Shown here in pieces: positions 1 to 13,004 of a stretch of DNA of 64,000 nucleotides. The notes below the pieces were generated by a model, which was given only the letters and a program-made list of their open reading frames with translations, was not told the DNA's origin and searched no databases. Every line of letters begins with the position of its first letter. Within the stretch, counting starts at the first letter, position 1. The DNA is from Paramecium octaurelia (lineage: Eukaryota > Ciliophora > Oligohymenophorea > Peniculida > Parameciidae): assembly GCA_905182995.1 (NCBI GenBank), contig CAJJDP010000004.1, positions 604,417 through 668,416 on the forward strand, given 5' to 3'. Both the position numbers and the translations under genes were made by a program.

Positions 1-25
1 TAATATTATTATTCATGATTTGTTC

Positions 26-717
26 TCACAATTTCTTTGATATCTCCCTCGCTTTCCAATAAATCAGAAATTGGATTGTGATTATTAAAACTAAACCATT
101 GTCTAATATCACCAAACACTATTAAATTAAGAATATAATAATACATATAATAATTTATTGCTAGACTCTGCAAATATTGATAATGCTCTTGGAATTGCTC
201 CAGCTTAATTCTATAAATGTGTTAAAAATGCAAGCTCTCCAGTTGATTATCTCTAGTAATTCATTTTTATTTATGGCCACTTCGATAAAAACACTAAAAA
301 TAATCATGCATCTAATACATAAAATCATGTTAATATATATGCTTTGCTTGAAGATAATTGAGGGGACAATCTAAAATAAAAATAGTGCACTGATTATCCC
401 TAAAAAACTCAATTTTCTTATGTAATCACTCTGCTTTTAATTGTAATATCCAAATTGAAGTATAACGACAATGTATTCAATGTATAAAATGACATTTTCT
501 CCATAGAGTAAGAAACTGGTTCCTTCATGCATATTATAAGCAACATTAAAAACTAACATAAGAGTCTATTAAGTTTTTTTAATACTTCTGTATAGATAGA
601 TGAAAATGATATGCCTTAGAAGCTTTTGCTTTTATATATCTTATAAATTTATGGCAACTGATTGAATATTGCACCAAGTACAATACCATAACTTATTAAA
701 TTATATATAAAAGTCAT
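26..717 (-). CDS. MPDU1: MPDU1-type PQ-loop membrane protein (dolichol-linked sugar utilisation)
   Basis: Read with TAA/TAG = Gln. The start ATG is at 717 and the TGA ends at 26. At least three small introns (20, 25 and 26 nt, GTA...TAG) restore one frame. The first PQ motif reads QLPQIYKIYKSKSFQGIS, followed by AYNMHEGTSFLLYGE, typical of MPDU1, where the family has aYn...fpfs.YGE. The second motif reads SKWPQIKMNYQRQSTGELAF, the family's PQI..N...KSTG.LS. It ends with a hydrophobic segment and a basic tail (KAREISKKL). MPDU1 is an ER membrane protein needed to use dolichol-phosphate mannose and glucose in N-glycan and GPI synthesis. The length of about 200 residues fits, slightly short at the N-terminus. 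It is divergent from the next gene, with only 12 bp between start codons. SWEET or cystinosin-type PQ-loop proteins are less likely because of the YGE motif. Confidence 0.85.
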
Positions 718-729
718 AAATAATAAATA

Positions 730-2192
730 ATGAGTAACGAAGCAATTGCAGGATTTATAGTTACAAAAACTATATAACAAAATCCTTTACGACATTATGA
801 TGCTAATTTCAATGATTATCGTGATAAAAACATGATTATGTATATTTAGAAAAAATATGCAGATCTAAAAAGTAAAGTTTAAATTTCCTGTAGAGCGAAC
901 CGGAATTAAAACACTACCAAAGCAAACTTTGGCTAATACTTAATTACAAGTGAAATTAAAGGCTTAAGAAGGTAATAAGGAATATTAAGGAAAATATGAA
1001 TTATAACCTGAAGTGGCAGAAATAATGTAAAGAGTTCTTGATAAAGAATAATTAGAAAACATGCTAAATTTTTAGGTGATTCCCAAAAGATCTAAGAATT
1101 GGAAGAAAAAACCTGTATCTGTTTAACAAAAATTGGCCGTGATGATGAATGATAATATAGAGTAAGCTTAGCTAGACGATCTCTATTAGAATTACAGACG
1201 ATAAAATCTGAAACAGAATGTATATCTAAATGATTGATTTAGCTCAAAGAAGTAAAGTAATCTTTAAAAAATCCCAAGACTACCAGTTTGAGCATTGGAA
1301 AACACAAAGGATATTAGAATATGGAGCTCGAAGACTAAGAGTAGGTTAACTTTTTTATGAAAAAACTTTGTGAGGATCAAAAAATCAATGCTTGTACAGT
1401 TTTAGACATCTAAAATAGTAAATTAGAAATATAATTTTAGAGGACTTGACGTTAAAGGAAGATTAATGTGATGAAATGGAGAGATGGAGAAACATTGTCT
1501 AGAAACGAATTACATAGGAATAGTTATAGGAAATAATGCGAGAAGAAGAATTGAATTAAAATAAAGAATTAGTCAAGATTTTTAAAGAAACAAGGATTGA
1601 TCAATTTGATCCTGAATTTTTTAAGAGTAAAGTCAAAATGACAACCATGAAAAGAGTTACTCAAGCATAAGATTCATAATATCATAAGTTTTTTGTGTCT
1701 ACTGAAAATTCAGGGAATTGTTTTAAATAAGAGGATTTTCGAAGGAAAAATTAACCGTATTAATCTCCCAGGAGTCAATTTATGGAAAACTCAAGTAAGG
1801 TTTCAAAGACTACAAGACCATAGACTAGTGTGAGTAGAACACTAAAAACTTAAACAAGTATAAAAACAGAAATAGAATTTAATAAATTTTTAAAGTAATG
1901 TAATGTGGTTGACAATAATTTCAAAAATGAGAAGAAACTGTTGAAGGAAAAGTTTAATTCTCTTGATGATATAATGGATAAAGCAAGTCAATATTTATCG
2001 ATGGACAAACCTTAATTCGAGAGAGAACCTAATTAAGAGTTTGAGAAGTTTAAAAAGCAAAGATTATTTAAGAAGAAATTTGTTACTTACTTAATTGACA
2101 AAGTAGAGAAACAATCTGATTTGTTGAGTGAAAAAATAAAATAAACTTAATCTAAATAATTTATAGAGAGAATTTTGTCAGAAGAATAATGA
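730..2192 (+). CDS. coiled-coil protein, unknown
   Basis: ATG at 730, stop TGA 2190-2192. Three introns of 22-23 nt are needed (after DLK, after NLKQN, after DIQN), two of which contain or cause stops if retained. The product is about 460 residues, hydrophilic, rich in Lys, Glu and Gln, with heptad-like stretches such as QCDEMERWRNIVQKRITQ and NEKKLLKEKFNSLDDIMDKA. There is no signal peptide or membrane segment. I recognise no family domain. The very short divergent spacer to MPDU1 implies that both promoters lie within about a dozen bases plus 5' coding sequence. A ciliate-restricted cytoskeletal protein is one guess, not supported by a motif. Confidence 0.75.
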
Positions 2193-2234
2193 TGTTTGTA
2201 AATATAAACAATTTTTTATTAATATTCAAATTAA

Positions 2235-5200
2235 TCAGAAATTAAGCTTGATATATTTCTATAATAGATTGATATCTTCTTTAAGCAAATTTTTAAGACA
2301 GAATTTTAAATAATCTGGATCATTCTTTACTAAATTTTAGAAAAAGTCTTTGAGGGCTTCCTAAGATTTATATTTCTAAGAGAAATACCACTAAATTGAT
2401 ATTTAAACAAGGATCTTTAAGATAAGTTAAATCTTCTTCAGTAGTTTCATCGCATTCTTCTCCAACTTCTTAATTGAAATCTAAGAATTCACTCATATAC
2501 AATGTTGAGCCAGTTTCAAGATCTGCTAATCCTTTGTCCTTCTTTTCCTTTGGATCCAATGACTTAATATTGAGAAATAAATACAGCAAATCTTTCTGCT
2601 ATATCCTATTCTTCATCATCTTTGATCTTTTCAATTTCAACATCAACTTGATCTTAAAATTAATCCTTTTTGATCACTTCCTCGTCATCATCTTCAACTT
2701 CTAATCTTTCATCTTCCTATTTGATATCATTATTGTTTTGAGTATGAGGGGTGATTTCATTATCTAAACATCTAATCAATAAGGACAATATCTTGAAGGG
2801 AGCATAGACATCTAATTAATAAATGCATTTGTTATACCACTATTTATATTTTGATGACTGGGATTGTAGCCTATAACTAATAGATTCTCTAAGGTCTTAT
2901 CCTTTAATAAAAAGAGTTTCATTAGAGCAGTGAAGGTGGCATTTTTAGTGCCTTTTCCTCTGAACAAAGGTTATTGCAATAGCCATTTATCAATTAAGAC
3001 CTTAAGAGCCATTCTATTATCAATGCTCCAAGAGGTCAAGAAATTGATTGATTCTTTTGGTTTTTCGATGATCATTCTGGCATACACTAAAACCAAGGAT
3101 TGGACAGTAGATGGCATTCTAGATCTGTATATCTTGAAGACAACAGATTTTAATAAGTTAATGTCTGGATTTCCATCTAATAAGTTGTTAATTGTAATCA
3201 TCACCAAATTTCCAGCAAATAATGATGCTGATTCATTAGCAGAGTTCTGAGGCACTTCCAATAATTTTAGATTGACTTTCATAACATCTTAGACAAGATT
3301 CCTTAGATTAATTTATACACTTACATTTTCAGAATTTGTCCAGTCTCAATAATGATGAAGTTTTTTAGACATTAACTAGTGTGTACTTATAATTGTGGAT
3401 CTTCATTAATCAGAATCAGATTAACCATAGATGGCAATAAATTAATGAATGCTTCTTAAGCCTTGTTGTCAGAACAGTATTTGATAAAAATGGAAGTCAG
3501 ATGCATAATTGCACTCATTAATCCAATGTCTGTTGGTTTCATCTTACTTTTATCCTAAATTTTATTCATATCTTCATAAAACACTTAGAAGCAATCCATG
3601 ATAAATGGACAGAATACCTTATGATGGTAGTAATATTTACATCAAAAATATGTGGATAAGCTTCCTTGCATTAACAAATCCTCATTATCAATTCATTAAA
3701 TTGTTTAATAACGATGGATTCAGTATGAAAGATACTAAAGAATGATAATAAAATTTTGGATCCATTTTTAGCTAAGGTGGTAGCCAGAATGCTTGAAAAT
3801 CTAACTAAATTAATCGTTGATTCTAAGACATAGATAATTTAATCTTGACTAGCCTCTTGTAACACTTACAATATTAAATCCATTATTTCTGCTTTATACT
3901 GAAAAGGAATGTTGTATTTATTAATTTTTGTGGCATAACTAGTATTTGTGAAATGCTTACTTTCCTAATGCTTTGACTGACACTATTTTTAAGGTGATTG
4001 GATATTCAGATTTTAAATAATTGAGTACTGATTCGAAGAAGGGCACTAGCAATTCTTTAAATTAATGACTAATCAACTCAGAGTACTTTGTTGTGCTCCA
4101 AATGGCTCGAGCTTATAAACTACTTGAATCTAGAATCAAATAAATAGGGCTTGATACTTTATCTCTCCAATTCAATTAGTATGTTCTGCATACATTTCTT
4201 AATATCGAAAGTGCTTTCATGTTTCTACTGGAAAACAATAATATCTTCTGAGAAACTACCTAACAATAGATATCCAGTCTCCTTTCGTTTTTAAATAAAG
4301 GATTTTAAGTAGAATGCATTAGTCACATAGATGGCAGAGGTCTTCATGAATTACATTACGCTATCCTAATCAAATTCTTTGGATTGTTGTCCTTTCAATT
4401 CTTGGAAATTCAATTTTGATATGATCTATTGAGCCAATTCGATGAACTCTTTTTCATCACGATTCAATATCAATTTCTCACCTACCATTAATATCTACTG
4501 AACAAAGGTGTCTCCATATTTTTCAATGATATCATTGATCAATCTCAAGGCAAGGGTTCTAACACTTTTCTACAGCAATTCTTCTTCGTCGTTGAGAATG
4601 AAGTAACTGGGATCTTTCACCCATTATCTTTCCTAATCTTTGGTAGCAATCAGGAATGTTGCCAATGTGTTCAATAATGGGAAGGTGCCAAACTTAATTA
4701 GGTTATACAAAGCAGGCTTAGTAACTAAGATAGTAATCAATTCAATTGAATAGGCACAGAGACCCTCAATGTGATTATCATAATCATCATCTTCATTTAA
4801 ATACTTGTATTCGATATCTAAATTCTATATATTTTAAATACCATTTTGCAGATTGATAATTCTTTAATTAGTCTGAGTCAGTTCTTTGGATTCCTCTGAA
4901 AACAAACTGTCGATGTGTTCAATATCGATTTGGTATACAATGTGGCCAACATATAACTAGGTAATGGAATTGAAGAATTTCCAGACAGGAATCAATGATA
5001 ATGACAATGATTTTCTACTGTAAACTCCAAAGTCTCTAAAGACAACAATCAATATCTTTAACACTAACTTCTTGATGAAAATATGTGATTTGGGAGATGT
5101 TTATAATGCAGATAAAAATAACGACTAAATAATGCAAATAAGATCTTACCATCCATATTTAAAAGGTCGAATCCAGACATTTGTTGACAAATGAATTGTC

Positions 5201-5828
5201 AGTTCCATCAGCAAAGGAGATTGATCTGAATACCAAGTAAACCAATAACAATATTTTCTCTCTTAGCTTCTCATTCAATTCTGGCTAAGCGAATATACTG
5301 AAGCCTTTCTCAAGGACTGAGGGGACAATCTCTTTACATAAGGTTTGTTATTCACCATTGGTTTCGCTTAGTTTTCCAAATAATTGCAAAAATAATTCTA
5401 AGCTTGATTCTATGGCATTAAAGTCATCCATCCAATTTAACAATTCAACCAATGGATTTGGCCAAATATGACTTGGGTCAAGACATATTATTTACACTAT
5501 TATGGATGACTAAGATGTATTTTAATTAAATTACAATTAACTCAATTATTGGCATATTTGAAACATTCATTACAAGACCGTTCAATAAGAGTTCGCGTAT
5601 CACTTTTCGTGATGGCTATATTGATTCCCATTATTCAATCAATACACCCTTCAATAGTATCCCAATCTTCAATCTTATTTCCACTGGATATTCAGGAGAC
5701 ACCATCATTTTAGTACTCTCAACCATAAAATTGGGATAAGGCGTGTGGAGGATTTCATAAGCATTTTGTAAATTTTCTAATGCTTTTACATACACTTAAA
5801 GAGTTATTTCTGGCGTAGCTTCAGCCAT
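2235..5828 (-). CDS. IPO9: importin-9-like karyopherin beta
   Basis: Start ATG at 5828 (MAEATPEITLQVYVKALENL), TGA ends at 2235. The N-terminus fits an importin-beta N domain: HTPYPNFMVES, then PVEIRLKIGILLKGVL, the expected 'Q.aai.LKn.i...W' region. The middle reads MPSTVQSLVLVYARMI followed by NRMALKVLIDKWLLQQPLF, the importin-9 'vQSLi.vfa.l...aL.fV...W...Q..f' block. The C-terminus carries acidic stretches and DPCLNIN-LEALKDFFQNL, matching the family's DP...idl..yL..fl tail. Several 25-31 nt introns were spliced, for example 31 nt just before EALKDFF. The length (over 1,100 codons before splicing) suits a HEAT-repeat import receptor that carries histones and ribosomal proteins into the nucleus with RanGTP. 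The convergent neighbour ends 42 bp away. Confidence 0.8.
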
Positions 5829-5964
5829 TTTAAATTTTATATAATATATAATATTTATTTCTTGATTTAACAATCACTAATATACGCTTTCTTGTTTCTC
5901 GCCCCTTCGATGCAACTCTTTCACCGGCCTTATGAAATGTCAGCTTTTCTAATAATAATTTATA

Positions 5965-7152
5965 ATGACTGTCTATTTCTTAAATATTTGTGCTTTTAAT
6001 AATATTCTCAATAATATCATAATAATGCAAGTGAATAGTACATTTGGGATAATGTAGGAATCCACTTGGGATTCTGTATGTTTTGCACTCAAATGGCAGA
6101 TAGGATACTTTATCTACATGTTTGCAGCCACAAAGCTCTTGCCAGGAAAAGAATTCAAAGGGTTTCCAGATCCAAAAGGGAAAGTGTTGACGTATAAAAT
6201 CAATGGATTAAGTACATTGATACTAACACTCACACTCATAATCTTGGGTAAAGTGTTTTTTGGCTTCACATTGATACCATTGATAGAACACTTTTGGTCT
6301 TTTTTTATAGCCTCAAATATTTTGGCTTTTCTTTTTTCATTCATTTTATTGATAAAAGGAAAATTGAGTCCACACTACAAACCCCATATTCAATCATGGA
6401 CACCTCAACTATTGAATGATTGGTGGTTTGGATCAGAATAGAATCCAAGGATTTTAAATGTAGACCTCAAAATGTATTTTTACGAACCATCATTGATCGG
6501 ATTACAAATATTCTTATTATCATTTGCTGAATACTAATACAATACTTACTCCATATTGTCAATAAACATGATACTATTTCAAGTTTTTTGGTTTATGTGG
6601 CTTATCACTCACTATATAAGAGAGGATTTTATGTTGTCCACTTGGGATATTATCGCTGAAAATTTTGGATTTATGTTAGTTTGGGGAGACATCGTTTACT
6701 TGCCCTACCTATATTGTATTGGTGGTTGGTACCTAGGTGACTTTGTTCAGAATAGTTCTACTGCCTATCTGATCTTCATTACGTTGCTGCACTTTGCTTC
6801 GTTATATATGTACAGAGATGCGAATTGGCAGAAGGATAGATATCGAAGACAAGGGGATAAAGCAATAATATGGAATAAAAAGCCTTAGACTTTGTAGAAT
6901 AAGTTATTAATTAGTGGTTGGTGGGGTATAGGGAGACATCTCAATTACACAGGCGAAATTTTAGTTTATCTTTCTATTGCCATGTGTGGGGAATTCAAAG
7001 CTTTTAATAATTATATCTTGCCTTTGAGTTTGTTTTGTCTATTGACACACAGGGCAACAAGAGATGACAAGCGTTGTAGAGAAAAATATGGTAAGTTGTG
7101 GTAAGAATATTGCGAGATTGCCAAATTCAAGATTATTCCATTCATATTTTGA
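5965..7152 (+). CDS. sterol C14/C7 reductase family (ERG24/ERG4-DHCR7) membrane enzyme
   Basis: The protein has about eight hydrophobic segments. Signature blocks are KLLPGKEFKGFPDPKGKVLTY followed by KINGL, then DIIAENFGFMLVWGDIVYLP, DANWQKDRYRRQGDKAIIWN, and the C-terminal SGWWGIGRHLNYTGEI, HRATRDDKRCREKYGKLWQE. These are the NADPH- and sterol-binding signatures of Delta14- and Delta7-sterol reductases. The lack of an insertion between IIWNKKP and KLLISG resembles the Delta14 (FACKEL/LBR) type; other blocks resemble DHCR7. The substrate double bond is therefore unresolved. Start chosen at 5965; an in-frame ATG at 6025 is the alternative, and the extreme N-terminus is poorly conserved. No intron seems needed after 6025. 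The stop at 7150-7152 lies 5 bp from the stop of the convergent gene. It would act in the ER. Confidence 0.85.
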
Positions 7153-7157
7153 AATTA

Positions 7158-9777
7158 TCATTATTAATTATCATTAAATATTTCATATTTGTTATCAATT
7201 TTATAAAATAAATTTTTTATTTTTCCAATTGTAGTATCATTTTTATTTTTTTTTAAACAATTTTTATAAACCTGATTTTTAAGACTTACTATAGAAGGTT
7301 TCTACCAAATTTCAGACAATTATTTCGTCATATCGCTATTGCTTAGTAATCTCAAGGCTCTTATAATCAATTATGGCTCTGAAACCTGATCTCTGCTATG
7401 AATGATAGGTATATTCTCTCCATCTTAAATCTTTATCTTCTTAATAAGCAACTTACTCTCTACTTAGTCAGTTATTTCCACTTGATTCAATTGCATCTAT
7501 GTAATGATATACTCTTATAATCTCTAATTCTTATTAATCTAAAGACTGAACTTTTGCGTTTTATTTTTTATTCCCAAGAATAAGATTAATTCTGGTAAAT
7601 ACACTTCATTGTCAATTAAAGTAATTAATCCAGATAATATAAACACTTTCATTTCCTCCTTATCTAATTTTTAATTTTATGATGTTTACAATGACTTCTT
7701 AGAACGATTACTAAATTATTTAGTAAATAAACAAGGCTTACACTTTTAAATTGAACTGATGTATAATTATAAGTTATCTATAATTCTTATGATGTTTTCC
7801 AAGATAGGCTCGTCATTAATTTAAGTCTTAGTAGTTCTTAATTTAGGAAGCAATACTAATTTCTCCCTCAATTATTCCTTCACTTTTTCTATTTTCAAAT
7901 AATCACTCATTACTTGAATTAACTGATTTTAGATGCTATCCTTCTTGCCGTTAACAACAATAAGTATTTTTTCTATTAGAACCACATCTCTCCCATATTT
8001 AGGATCACAGGGGAATTATTATATAAAATTTTCAAAGTTGTCTAATTCTTTAGTAGCAGTATCAGGCAAATCCAAAAGAGTTTGCAATTAAACTTATTCT
8101 TGCTTGAATTTCAATTGTTGTTCAGCTTGGAGTGAGGGAATCAATCGTTACTTCGAAGGTAATATTTGGACAGAATTTTAATTGATTATTTAGCCTTCAA
8201 CTATTTTCTCCTTATGTTTTTTAAACCATAAACATGTCAAAATTTCTGGAATCGCTATTTCTTTTTCTAAAGATTCAATCAATATTATTTTTACAACTAA
8301 TTTAAGCAACCTATAATATTTTTTTTAGCTTTTAATAGGTTTGTTCTCCTCTTCATTTTCGCTCAAATTATCTGATTAAATTTGGCTTTTCTTTTCTTGT
8401 TGGTTTTTGAATGGTTTCTATTTATCATTTTCATATTCATCATAGATATGAAGAATTGTCTCTAATTTTTCAATAAATTACTTGACAATCTTAAAATGAG
8501 CATCTGTTTCTTAAACCCTTGACAATCTTTTAATTTAATTTTTTAATTAAGCATATTTGACCAATTAAATGATTTTTGGTTTAAGAGATTCTTTCTATTG
8601 ATCAACTAGATCTAACATTTTAATTAACAGATGATATTCAGTAATTTTCAGTTTTTGTTTCCCTATATTAAATTCCTAACAAGTTTTTACTTCTTCTGTA
8701 TTTTCTTCTTTAATATTCTTTGCCTCCGATTAATTCTGCTAAGCCTCACAAAATAAGCCATAATAAAATGCACACCTGTTCAACATTTGCTAATTAGGAT
8801 TAAAGGTTAAGTTCATTCCATTTCCTCTATTCTTTAATTCAGCACACAGTATGATTTCAGGAATTGCAATCTTCTCTTAAATCAACCAATGTATGATCAT
8901 CTTAATCTTCTCTTTATTTAAAGAACTTATAACTAAAGGTTAATCAACCTGAGTAACTTGGGTAATACCATGAAATTCTTATTGAGTTTTATGGCCTGAT
9001 AATTATTAAGCAGTCTCAGGGCATTCTAATTTAATAGATTTATTTTGAGTGTTCAAATAATTAGATTATAATTATTATAGTGTTTCAAACAGTTTATATT
9101 TGATTTAATTTTCAGGTAGTTCAGAATGTTGAAAATCTAATTTCGATGGAAATTAAAACTATTTATCTTAAAATATGGACTAAAGTTCTTAATCAACCTG
9201 TGGTTTTATTCTCTATTCTTGCAGTAACTCTAACTATCTTAAAAATATCTCTTAGGCTTAATTCAAATGAGATTTGAATATTTCCTCAATTAACTGTTAA
9301 TAGTAGTCTGAAAAATACTCAATATCATTCTAATTATGATTTATCAGATCCTCAATTTACAATTATTCAGCTATTTCTTTCAAAGCTGGGTTTACTGCCA
9401 TTTGTTCCACTAAGATATAGTTTGGTTGAAAGAGAAAGGAGAAAGGTTCATCATTATTGAACTTTAATGTAATATAATGGAGAGTGTTAGGACAAGTTAT
9501 AAGGTTTAGGTTGGTATATTTGAGTAGAATACACCCCACTTCTCTATAAACAATATCAAATATTGATGGTTCTTCATCTTTTTAAAAAATCTCCGCATCA
9601 TCAAGAAAAATTTCATCTTAATATCTGTCCCCTTACCAATTTTATTAATACATTATATAATTTATGATTATCAACTAATAATTTGCATCCAAATGAACAA
9701 ATAAATAACAGGAAATCTAAATCATTTTAATTATCTTTCTATTGAAATGAATTAGAATTTACTTGTATTTCAAACAT
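7158..9777 (-). CDS. long Gln/Lys-rich helical protein, unknown
   Basis: ATG at 9777 (MFEIQVNSNSFQ), TGA at 7158-7160. One intron of about 35 nt near residue 45 and one of 31 nt near the C-terminus restore the frame. The product is about 840 residues and largely helical, with repeated patterns of hydrophobic residues and Gln (for example IAEQLQIEDLINHNQND, SLNKEKIKMIIHWLIQEKIA). Short modules of the type 'IHWLIQEKIAIPEIILCAEL', 'KLVVKIILIESLEKEIAIPEI' and 'LSGLITLIDNEVYLPELILF' recur and may be degenerate repeats. Each combines a helical run with an (A/Y)xPE(I/L)I motif. I do not recognise the family. It is convergent with the sterol reductase, 5 bp stop to stop. Confidence 0.75.
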
Positions 9778-9856
9778 TCTACTATAAATAGATTGGAATC
9801 CATATTATACATCAAGTCATTTATAATTCATGATAATATATATAGGTATTTATAAT

Positions 9857-11296
9857 TCATTTTCCATTCCTACTTGACCATTATGTTGATGTCTAGTTTC
9901 TTTAATTGTAAGTCTCCTTTGGTGTGTTCGAAGTGAATTAATTCGAATACCTTAGGCCGAGACTCTCTTGACTATTGAAGAAACCTTTATGAGATCTCAA
10001 TTTAGGTCCAAAAGAGTTTTGCCCATCCTACAATTGAAAGGAACATAGATCATTTTAATAATAATTATCTTATTAAATCTGTTGATTGCCTTAAGATGCT
10101 AAACCTTAATTTAATTATTTTGAAGATTAAATGGAACCCATGGGATAACTTAAATATTGTTAGTCATTTTATGACATTAACTAAATCTGATATTGTTGTG
10201 AAAACTAATATTGTTATTATTATTAGGCTTCTATTTTTTATTAAGCTTCTTGCTCTAGCTTCTTATTACTCTCAATCTTCTTAGCCATCATCTTTTTTTA
10301 TCTCTTCACTTTTTTGGAGATAGGCAAATCTTCATCTTTTTGATAAGCAGGAGCCATTTCAAGAATTTATTCAACAATAAAGTTGTAATTGATTTCTTAC
10401 TAATCTAATTGTTACTCAAACTTAGTCAACTCAATGTATTTTTGGTTCACTACAAACAAGGTCAAGTTGTGAGATACATTTATAAATGCTGGCTCTATTC
10501 TTCTGAAAAGTTCGCAAAATTTGTCCTCTTTGATAAACTCACCTATTTTGTCGAAGTTTTAAATGTTTCTCAACAATTTGATTGTGTAGAAGGCTGATAA
10601 AGTTAAAAACAACAACTCCCTTTTATATAATGCAATATCAGGAATGAACTCTGCCTATATTTTGAGAAAATCTTTAAAATAATGAAAAGCGCAAATCCTA
10701 ACTCGATTTAATAAGGTTACTTAATATCTTGTGAATAATTGGACTGTAACTTTTTGCCGTAGTCAAATTGCAGATTCAATAAATGCCAATACACCAATTC
10801 TAATTCATTGAACTCCATCATCTTGCATAATCCAAAGTGTATTTTGTAGCGATAACTTTACTCATCCTTTGAGATGACTTTGAGCAGATGGTTCGAAATA
10901 AATGAAAATTCTAATATGTTTGAATGCATTTTCATATACATTTATATAAACCAGTATTGGCTAGTTCACCATAATCAAGTTATTTGATCTTTATGCCTTG
11001 CACTTCTTTTAGTGATTACAAATACCAATATTCGTTGCTTCTTAACTTTCTTCCACTTTTTAAGTTTATTTTGAAGGTTTCATTTAATTCAGAAATTAAA
11101 ACTTGTTAATCGGGATATAAATAAACACAATATTCTTTAATATTTAAAATCAATTTAGCTTCGTAGCTGTCTAGATCCTTGGTTTTAAAATATTCTATCA
11201 ACATATTATTTTAATTATAATAAATGACTGCATTCACATTCCATTCTGCTTTTCAATTTATTTTAAGATTGGTTAACATTTTGCAATTTTCGCCAT
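9857..11296 (-). CDS. conserved-looking protein of unknown family, one frame break
   Basis: ATG at 11296 (MAKIAKSEWNVNAVIYYNQ), after which a 29-nt intron is assumed; a second intron of about 29 nt follows GELANTGLYK. The protein then reads through DYGKK, where the frame must be shifted by adding one base at the T5 run 10751-10755 (A5 on the coding strand). It continues VQLFTRYQVTLLNRVRICAF, LYKRELLFLTLSAFYTIKLL, then a Gln-rich tail ending TSTQWSSRNGK at the TGA (9857-9859). The N-terminal two thirds looks like a folded helical domain and the last third is low complexity. It is divergent from the next gene with a spacer of about 106 bp. No family recognised. Confidence 0.65.
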
Positions 11297-11402
11297 TTCA
11301 TATAGTAAACTTGTAATCTGATCACCAATATATTGATACTTTGTAGTTTAAATCAATGCTAAGGAATTAATCAATTATTTTTATTAAATATTAATATTAT
11401 AG

Positions 11403-11992
11403 ATGAACCTTGATTACACTAAGATTTAAGACAATGTCAATAAATATCGATATGGAGTGAAGATAGGTAACTATAATGAGGAAACCTTTGGGATGGATGT
11501 GAAATAAGTACATTTCTATATTAAACAAATATTAGAATGCACATAAAATACCCAATAGTACAATGAAAGATACTTTCGGACTATAAAACACATTGCTTAA
11601 TATGCCAAGACAATAAGAAACAGAAGCAGAGAAAGAATATTATGAATAAACAACTTTCAGTCATGGTGGGTTACAGAATCATTTATTGCTTGGACATGGT
11701 TAATAATCTTACGTAAACAACTGAATTAAATAAATAGTTTGAAACAAGATAATTAACCTCGACTTATGATCTATCACATAATTAGCAAGTCAAACCTTAA
11801 GTGTAAATATATTCAAAATACGAACCCGACAAAACTCAATTTTAATAACAATAAAAAAAAGTAGAAGTGACAGATAAAGTGCAACATGTAGTTCCAGATT
11901 TGCAATAAGCTAATCAAGAAAGATTGGTCAAAAAGAAAGAGTTCACAAACACCTTTAACGATAATTATAAAAAAATTCCTTTAAGAAAATGA
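11403..11992 (+). CDS. small protein, possible ciliary microtubule-associated type
   Basis: ATG at 11403 and TGA at 11990-11992, with introns of 28 and 25 nt. The product of about 178 residues starts MNLDYTKIQDNVNKYRYGVK, then IGNYNEETFGMD, and has short Tyr/Gly motifs (DTFGLQNTLLN, SHGGLQNHLLLGHG) followed by a polar Gln-rich region and a basic tail IPLRK. No signal peptide or membrane segment. The pattern of a conserved 'GNYNE(E/D)xF' segment with scattered His/Gly loops recalls small microtubule inner proteins of cilia. That comparison is my inference and could be wrong. Confidence 0.65.
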
Positions 11993-12257
11993 ATTATATT
12001 AAAAGAATTTATCATTTACATATAAATTTATATTCATTTGTTATAAATTAGGTTAGACCTTTTAGCTTAGGATACTTATTGCAATACAATTCTGAGTAGA
12101 AAGTGATAAGAATATTATTATAGATATGGGTAAATTTCAGAACAATCAATTAAATTATTAGAAGTTATACTTCTATTAAACTTAAAATAATGATATTAGT
12201 ATTAGAATGCAAACAGAGTAGATTTATAATATTGTACTTTATGCTAAAATATTATTC

Positions 12258-12873
12258 TCATTCTTCTTTGTTTGGCTTTACTCTCTTTGCATTCTTTCTC
12301 TTTCTTCTTCCTTCTCTGCCTTAACCAAATGGTGAGGTGACAGCAAAATCAACCAATTTTTCTGATTCTACTCTTACCAAAAAGGATGGAGAATTGACTA
12401 ATCTTTTTCCTACTCTAATAATTAATAAATTGTATTAAGTACCTAAAGTGTCGCTATCTAATCAAAGTTCTGGCATGATGAATTGATGATGCTTGATTGC
12501 TTTTGAACACAAAGGTTTAAAGTCTTCTTTCCATCATTTTTTAAGTTGTCAAACCAAGGACATAATCCAACTTTCTTTCTTATTCAGACAACAAACCAAA
12601 TCTAACCATTCTTCTGATTAATGCTTCTCCTTCAAATAATCTTCTTGGATCCTTTGGGTCAAGAGTCAACAATTCTCTTGCAGCCTTTCTAATTCTAGCC
12701 AAAGTAAGTTAGACTCTCCAGACCTCTCTTTTGTTCTTTAATCCATACTTACCAATAATTTACAATCTAAAAATGGATGATTATTAAAATTACTCATTGT
12801 CAAGACGTTCCTTTTCGAAAGGCTTTCTTGGTGTAGCTGAAGTCTTTGATCTATTTCTGTAATTCTTGCCCAT
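12258..12873 (-). CDS. RPS9: 40S ribosomal protein S9 (uS4)
   Basis: Start at 12873 reads [23 protein letters not shown] at 12258-12260. It contains [60 protein letters not shown] and [15 protein letters not shown] 28-nt intron then joins to [20 protein letters not shown] and the C-terminal RREGR-type basic tail [14 protein letters not shown]. This is the universal small-subunit protein that binds 18S rRNA (decoding-side shoulder). The length of about 185 residues is normal. The N-terminal exon needs one more intron near residue 27. The gene is on the minus strand next to an intergenic space of about 265 bp. Confidence 0.95.
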
Positions 12874-13004
12874 AATAAAAAGATTTAAATATATTTAAAT
12901 TTATTCACAATTAAATAAATCCCTCTATTCATAATTGTTATATTACTTGAATACTCAAATATTTGATTTCGTGAATTATTGCAAAAATACAATGATATTA
13001 ATAA

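Noticed and set aside
177-374. 65-codon plus-strand ORF
   Set aside because: It lies antisense over the MPDU1 C-terminal exons, which read as conserved protein on the minus strand once three introns are removed.
2930-3250. 106-codon plus-strand ORF
   Set aside because: Shadow of the importin-9-like gene on the opposite strand, whose frame contains family motifs there.
11993-12257. Plus-strand frame from an ATG near 12,127 running into the RPS9 gene
   Set aside because: Open only because TAA and TAG are sense; composition is unlike protein and it ends antisense to RPS9.
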